64,000 nucleotides of DNA from Diphasiastrum complanatum (Eukaryota > Streptophyta > Lycopodiopsida > Lycopodiales > Lycopodiaceae): contig CM055100.1 in NCBI GenBank assembly GCA_029204225.1, positions 10,454,501 to 10,518,500 of the forward strand. Direction: 5' to 3'. Shown piece by piece: positions 58,141 to 64,000 of the stretch (within the stretch, counting starts at the first letter, position 1; each line of letters opens with the position of its first letter). Both the position numbers and the translations under genes were made by a program. A model generated the notes under the pieces. The model did not search any database, was not told where the DNA came from, and saw only the letters and a list, made by a program, of their open reading frames with translations.

Positions 58141-58589
58141 AAATTTTTTTTTGCGTTCCGAGACAACGTTTCTGGTCCCGGAACGCAAGCGATCCGGAAT
58201 GCGCGATCCGGATCAAAATCCTTCCGGATCGCGATCCGCTGCAACTCAGGTTGAAGGCAGAGTTTGGTCGCAGATCGCAATTGGAACTTAGCCATATTGC
58301 ACTGTCAAGTGTCCAGTTGGGCTTTCCGGAACATTCGATAGTTCGAACACCTTTCGATTTGTTGCATCCGACTGTTAGCCATTCTCGTGTATTTCTACAG
58401 ACTGTGTAAAACAAGAGTAAAACTGCAGAACTGGATAGATGAATGGATGTAGATTAAAGATCAATTATACGGATAAATCCAACACTCCCCCTTAATTTGA
58501 ATCCATGCTTTGAACTTCAAACTTAGTTCTGCACATAATCTTTTCTGTGCATCCTAGTTCAACGCCTTCGTTAAAATTTCTATCATGTC

Positions 58590-59379
58590 TCACGTTCGAC
58601 AATACTCCAAGATAACCTCTTTGTCGAAAAGTTTGCTTCTGATATATTGATACTTGATTTCAATGTGCTTACTCCTGGAATGAAACCTGGGGTTGGCCGA
58701 TAAAGCAATAGCACTTTGATTATCACAATAAACAATTGTCGAAGCATTCTGCCTCAGACAAACATTCGATATTAAGTTTCGCAACCACACTGCTTCCTTT
58801 GTCACTTGAGAGGCAGCGGTATACTCTGATTCTGTAGATGATAAAGCTATTGAGGTTTGCTTGTGACCCTTTTCTCTTTGTCTCTTCGAATTTGAATACC
58901 ATGACAATAGTGTACTACGCCTAGATTTGTCGTGTTGAATACTAAGGACAGCATTTGTTTCGCATCATTTATGAGTTCGACATTATCGTTGAATAGCAGT
59001 GTGTCGTCCACGTACAATGTGATAATAATAAAAGAATGTTGCACTAACTTGAAGTAGACATTCGAATTTGAAGTGCTTGGGTTATAACCACGTTCGATAA
59101 GGAAAGTGTTAATCCTTTGAAACCAAGCTCCCACAGATTACTTCAAGCCATAAAGTACTCTATGGAGTTTACGCACATGATTCTCTTTGTCGTTGATTAG
59201 ATAACCTTCGGGTATTATGTAGATATCTTCTTCGATAAATCCATTGAAATAAGCTATCAGTACATCCATCTGATGTATCTCCAGATTCGTTGCAACAATG
59301 TACGATAGTAGAAGTCTGATTGAAGAATGCTTTATTACCGGACTGAAAGTTTCAGTATAGTCGATGAGCTCCGATACCA
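58590..59379 (-). pseudogene. Cop-E RT and RNase H remnants
   Basis: RT starts at LIDYTETFSPVIKHSSIRLL just after the PBS and continues with EIHQMDVLIAYFNGFIEEDI and RVLYGLK. YVDDTLLFNDN (about 59014-58982) keeps both aspartates. RNase H: SIALSSTESEYTAASQ and CDNQSAIALSANPRFHSRSK. It is the same family as Cop-A and Cop-B. Frame breaks lie near 59138 and 58900. Confidence 0.88.
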
Positions 59380-59560
59380 TGTTGGAAGAAGGAAAGGACG
59401 CTTGATAGAGAAACAACTGCATTCTATGGATGTACTATCGGGCTCTACGGAACAATCCATCTTCTAATGCATGACTACGCCTATCAAATTCGAACAAACA
59501 ACATGACTATTGTCACGTTCGAAATCTGAGTGATTCTAACTTTGAAATCATACGTCAATT

Positions 59561-59800
59561 AGGTTAAGCTTTATGCTTTATCTTATTCTGTTACCTAAGT
59601 TAGAGATAGGCAAATAAAGAGGAGTTGCGCCCTCCTCCATCATTCCATTGTAGCGAGCTTCTAGTTATGATATGAATTTGAGCTCAATCGTTCATTGTTA
59701 TGTGTGTGTGAGTGCTAATAAGATTAGTTTACTCCTCTTCTATATTATGCTAATGATTCTATCTCTATTTTCCCCCTTTTAGAATTTTTATCAAATGTCT
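59561..59800 (+). repeat. LTR-like fragment
   Basis: Words such as attccattgtagcgagc, gtgtgtgagtgctaataaga and ttagtttactcctct parallel the tail of the Cop-D LTR (near 54430-54545). It is probably a truncated LTR of a related copia family. Confidence 0.5.
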
Positions 59801-59809
59801 CTTCCAAAA

Positions 59810-60265
59810 AAGGTAAAGGTTGAATGTCAAGTTTTTGATCCACCACCATGTGGCCTCATTGTTCCATTAAGAATTCTTTTGCTACCCACATCTTACTTGT
59901 CGATAAAAAAGACGGCACTGAACATTCATGAATTGATCACCACAAACTTATCCATCATAGCATTCGTAATCAACATCCTATTCCACAAAAATATTTCCTA
60001 GATTAATCTACGCTCCATGAATCATCAAATCCGTATACATCCCGATGATGAGCCCAACACTGCCTTTCGCATATTTTCAGGCCGCTTTACATTTTGTATT
60101 TCAACTTGCAATGTCACCAACAACTCTCCAACCTTTCAAAACATGATGAATGATATTTTTGAACCATTACTTGGGGTTAGCATGCTTTTAGTACAACTTT
60201 TTGCCAAGAGGTCAAAATGTAACATTGTTTTCCAAATGGAATTTTAGGTTTATTGTTAGAACCTA
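59810..60265 (+). pseudogene. Ty3/gypsy RT fragment
   Basis: VDKKDGT-like text near 59900-59920, then IHPDDEPNTAFRIFSGRFTF, NNSPTFQNMMNDIFEPLL and FAKRSKCNIVFQ, which correspond to gypsy RT blocks ([12 protein letters not shown], KCxF). The YxDD region is missing. Confidence 0.7.
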
Positions 60266-61520
60266 TTTTTATTGGCCTTATATGGAAGCTGATTAAGGCA
60301 CTCTTGTCTTGAACTTTTTGTGCCTGCAATAAGTATTCCCATGCCAATACTCTCGGTCTTCTTCAACTACCTACTACTCAGTGCTCACCACCAAGGGACT
60401 AATATATCCATGGATTTCACTCTAGGACTTCATCACACATAAAGATGACATGACACTTGAGGTTGATAGATTTCCAAACATGCACACTTTATCCCTGTCA
60501 AGTCTACTCTTACTTTTGAACATTGTGCGCACATCTTTCTATTTGAGATTTTAGTCTACATGGCTTACCTCATACTATCCTTGCTGACCATAAAACATGT
60601 CTTACTTTTGTTTGTAGAAAGAGTTTGTGTATTTAAGAGATTCAAATTCTTATGCATACTAAGCATTCGTTTTGTCAATGGTCAATTTGAAGCTCTAGAT
60701 CACATTATAGAAGATTACTTATGTGATTGTCTCACCATCTGGTCAAAATTGTATCAACACATGCTTTTCATGATACAATTATAGCACTTTTGTTAGTAGT
60801 GGCAAAGCATCTCAATCATTTTCTTGGTACTCACCAGCTATTCTAGATATTCCGACATTTCTTGATGAAATTCCTATAACTTTTATCTTTGTTTCTTACT
60901 AATCTGTGTGATTGTATTGTGCAAGCAAAATATTAGTTGGAGCAGATCCAAAATCAATACAACCCCTCTATTGGCCGCCATAGATCTTCTGTAGAATTTC
61001 ATGAAGGCCAAACTAGTTTCTTACATCTATTGTTTGCATGCCACAGATTTGTTCATGGCTAAGCTCTTAGTGAGAACCTTTTTTGCCCATTATTATGGTC
61101 CTTTCAAGATTTTAGAAAAACACAACTTTGCCACCTATGGTTTGCAACTCCCTAGTACTCCTCGAACTTGCGATATTTTCCATGTTAGCTTGTCTTGTTA
61201 TACCATACTTCCCAATAACTATAACAACCCCAATCTTCCCAATAAACCTAAGCTTTTTCCTTCCCTTCCTACTACCATCATACCAATTTGGATTTTACAA
61301 TGGCACTGTTGAATGCTTGCACCATTCTGGGCACAATGGGATAGTCGTCCTATTGATGGGATTATCAAGGGGGGATTTGAGCTTAGAAAATATTGCCATA
61401 AAATAGTCGAGTCTCAAAAGTTAAAAGTGATGTACCCATGGTTACTTTATCAAAGAAGTGTGGATTGCTCTCTCATCAATAAGGCCTTGTTTGCAATGTG
61501 GGCTATACAATTCTAAACAA
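60266..61520 (+). pseudogene. Ty3/gypsy integrase C-terminal remnant
   Basis: Near 61052-61200 it reads MAKLLVRTFFAHYYGPFKIL, EKHNFATYGLQLP and TCDIFHVSLS, the KLxxRxxGPFxIL and FHVSxL end of gypsy integrase. The sequence before it contains decayed core blocks. 60266-61080 is repeated near 62683-63463. Confidence 0.6.
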
Positions 61521-62340
61521 CTAGGCTACTTTTGTACTACTATTTTTAGTTTTCTTTCCTAGTTATACATCTCTTGCTAGTAGTGTCATTCTCAAAGCCG
61601 AGTCTCTACAATTGTTTTCACAAAGAATTTGTTTCCCAAACCTAGTGGTGATGCTCAACAAGCAACATGTTTTGAAGATATGCAATCCGAAAACAACACC
61701 TGAAAAAGGTATATGATCGAGAGGTACAGGTCGATATTTGGCATCTGTATGAAGAGCATGAGCCTTCTCTTGTAGTGAATGTGCATGTGAGAACATGTTT
61801 AGAGTTTCCCAAGCAATCCCATCAATAAGACGACTATCCCATTGTGCCAAGAATGGTGCAGGCATTCAACAACGCCATTGTAAAATCCAAATTGGTAAAG
61901 ATAGCAGTAGGAAGGGAAGGAAAAAGCTCAGGATTATTGGGAAGATTGGATTGTTATAGTTTGGGAAGTATGGTATAACAAGACAAACTAACATGGAAAA
62001 TATCGCAAGCTCGAGTAGTATTAGGGAGTTGCAAGCCATAGGTGGCAAAGTTGTGTTTTTCTAAAATCTTGAAAGGATCATAATAATATTGAAAACCTCT
62101 GAACATCTTCTCACACGCACATTTACTACAAGAGAAGGCTCATGCTCTTCATACAAATGCCAAATATCGACTTGTACCTCCTGATGATATACCTTTTTCA
62201 GGTTGCATATCTTCAAAAAATGTTGCTTATTGAGCATCACCACCAGGTTTGGGAAAAAACTTCTTTGTGAAAACAACACAGGCTTCATGGTACAAAAAGC
62301 GGATTTCTACAATTGTAGAGACTCGGCTTTGAAAAAACTA
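61100..62340. repeat. Inverted duplication of gypsy integrase tail
   Basis: 61100-61340 is matched in reverse at about 61820-62060, and 61597-61805 is matched in reverse at about 62095-62337. Both pairs look about 85-90% identical by eye. Reverse-strand reading of 61866-62060 gives the same tail text (NYNNPIFPI, PIWILQWRC). Confidence 0.85.
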
Positions 62341-62682
62341 TCAATTGCATTATCGACTTGGTAAACGTTGGCACAAGCACTTTATCTAGGCTGTCAGCCC
62401 TTCTTTGTGCTCTTACTACGATTTTACTTGCTTGATTTGATGCAATTTCTGCTGGTTACTCCAATCGTTATCATTTTCGTGATATTTATCCAACTACTCA
62501 ACCACCTTTTGCTACTCGCCATTAAGTTGATTCCCTAGTTGACTAGAGACTATCATCATGGGGCACTGGCACTCTACATTCCCAGTACTTTGGATTTATC
62601 ATCCAAACTTTTGTCAAATGCTCAAAATTCTCAAGGGGGTAGTCATCATGGATTTTAGAAGTCTTTTACTTAGCTTAGATCC

Positions 62683-63463
62683 TATTTTTTATTGGCCTCA
62701 TATGAAAGCTAACTAAAGCACTCTTGTCTGGAACTTTTTGTGCCTGCAATAAGTATTCCCATGCCAAGACTCTTGGTCTTCTTCAACAGCTACCTACTAC
62801 TCACCGCCAAGGGATTGATATGTCCATGGATTTCAGTCTAGGACTTCATCACACATAAAGATGACATGACACTTGTGGTTGACAAATTTCCAAACATGCA
62901 TACTTTATCCCTATCAAGTCTACTCTTACTTTTGAACATTGTGCGCATATCTTCCTATTTGAGATTTTAGACTACATGGCTTACTGACCATAAAACATGT
63001 CTTATTTTTGGTTTTTAGAAAGAGTTTATTTGTAATTCGCATACTGCTTAGCATTCATTTGTCAATGGACAATTTGAAGTTCTAAATCACATTTTAGAAG
63101 ATTACTCATGTGATTGTCTCACCATTGGTCAAAATTCGTATCAATACGTGTTTTGCATAATACAATTATAATACTTTTTTTAGTAGTAGCAAAGCATCTC
63201 AATCTTTTTCTTGGTACTCACCAACAATTCTAGGTATTCCATCATTTCCTAATGAAATTCATATTACTTTTATCTTTGTTTCTTACTAGTTTGTGTGATT
63301 GTATTGTGCAAGCACAATATTAGATCCAAAATCAATACAACCCCTCTATTGGCCACCATAGAGCTTCTGTAGAATTTCATGAAGGCCAAACTAGTTTCTT
63401 ACATTTATTGTTTGCATGCCACATATTTGTTCATGGCCAAGCTCTTAGTGAGAATCTTTTATA
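62683..63463 (+). repeat. Direct duplicate of 60266-61080
   Basis: Long matching words include gcaataagtattcccatgcc and ggacttcatcacacataaag. The copy differs by small indels, and gypsy integrase text is equally decayed in both. Confidence 0.85.
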
Positions 63464-64000
63464 AGGATATTTGAATAGAGAAGACTATTTTCCATGGGAA
63501 TTCCCTAATTTGGGCATCCTATAGGAAGTCGCATTTGCAACCTTCCAAAATATTGCTAAGGTGTATAAATAGGAGCCAAAGACTCTAATTTCTCAAGCAA
63601 TTAAGTTTGGTATCCTAAGCCTCTTGTAGGAAAATTCTATTTTCCAGAAATCTTAGTTGGAGATTGCTTGAGTTGTCATCAGCCATTGTATTCCATTGGG
63701 TTTTCTTAGTTGGAGAATGCTTTGTGAATGCTATTTGTTGTCTTTATACTTCATTGACGCCAGCATCTATGATTAAGTTCATAACACATAGTCTAAACCT
63801 AGCCCTAATTTGGTCCCTCTGACACTATAAATAGGCCAACAAACACCCATAGATAGACCCTCAAACAGTAGGAGAATTTACAAGGATCACACATACGAGA
63901 GCTCTGCCCTTGCATTTGAGAAGGCAAAAATTGCACTGTTAAAGCTGAAAACAACTTGATTTAAGGTCCAATTTTCTTTAAGGGACAAAGAAGATTTGAG
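63464..64000. other. No recognised feature
   Basis: AT-rich end of the window. No gene or transposon boundary could be assigned. Confidence 0.4.

Larger units (their letters stand above)
57508..58249. mobile_element. hAT-type MITE-3 inside Cop-E LTR (742 bp)
   Basis: The termini CAAAGTTGCAG and CTGCAACTCAG (9 of 11 inverted matches) are flanked by the 8-bp duplication GTTGAAGG (57500-57507, 58250-58257). Subterminal words are GGAACGCG, GATCCGG and TTCCGG. A poly-T then GGTATCAAATGrAAG word, just inside the left end, is shared with MITE-1. The element includes a (CT)n tract (57795-57871). Confidence 0.88.
56907..59560 (-). mobile_element. Copia element Cop-E, internally deleted, minus strand
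   Basis: The 3' LTR (58484 down to 56907) starts TGTTGGATTTATCC, like the LTRs at 3649 and 7903, and contains MITE-3. Without the MITE it is about 828 bp. The interior is only 895 bp (58485-59379). The PBS tggtatcggagc (59379-59368) is fused directly to the middle of RT, then RNase H, then a purine tract (58496-58485). The 5' LTR (59380 upward) is truncated near 59560. Confidence 0.85.

Noticed and set aside
1-64000. CRISPR arrays, bacterial operons or viral genes
   Set aside because: All repeats are microsatellites, minisatellites or transposon parts. The spliced gene and the plant retrotransposons show a eukaryotic nuclear origin.

Overview
The window looks like nuclear DNA from a vascular plant with a large genome. 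Plant Ty1/copia and Ty3/gypsy retrotransposons, hAT DNA transposons and microsatellites dominate it. One host gene is recognisable: an acyl-CoA oxidase closest to plant ACX3 (medium-chain, peroxisomal). Its exons run on the minus strand from 55517 down to 14507, and its introns have been inflated by transposons. Introns of this size suggest a gymnosperm or fern-like genome; that is inference, because no species marker is present.

Layout: 1-9138 is a decayed copia array (internal-LTR-internal-LTR) containing a 397-bp tandem duplication. 9139-14506 is intergenic, with CT/GA, CA and longer minisatellite repeats. 14507-16045 holds ACX3 exons 15 to 12. The 9.8-kb intron 11 (16046-25832) holds a copia remnant, a full-length chromodomain-type gypsy element (17997-23027, TSD CTTCT) inserted in an inverted LTR of its own family, and another copia 5' end. 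Exons 11, 10 and 9 lie at 25833-27749 and carry four single-base insertions. The 20.9-kb intron 8 (27750-48631) holds a hAT MITE, a LINE-like fragment, gypsy debris, and a cluster of three related hAT elements. One of these was split by a young copia element (32379-37415, TSD CATCT). Exons 8 to 3 are compact (48632-50607). Intron 2 holds copia LTRs interrupted by a second MITE. Exon 2 is at 55178-55517, and exon 1 was not found. 56.2-64 kb is a mosaic of copia and gypsy pieces with a third MITE and a large inverted duplication.

The most unusual system is the hAT cluster at 32-48 kb. Element hAT-1 has a spliced transposase gene with a BED zinc finger, the D/D/E blocks and the hAT dimerisation domain. 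This is followed by an exon of about 540 codons, acidic then proline-rich, that ends in two AT-hooks. A second, convergent gene encodes a charged protein of 121 aa with no recognised family. That small gene is also intact in the internally deleted copy hAT-2 (TSD ATATATAT). All elements here begin with CATAG-like termini, carry GC-rich subterminal repeats and make 8-bp target duplications. The three MITEs (28.4, 51.1 and 57.5 kb) have the same kind of ends but different subterminal repeat words.

All calls come from reading the sequence and from knowledge of the families. No database search was run.
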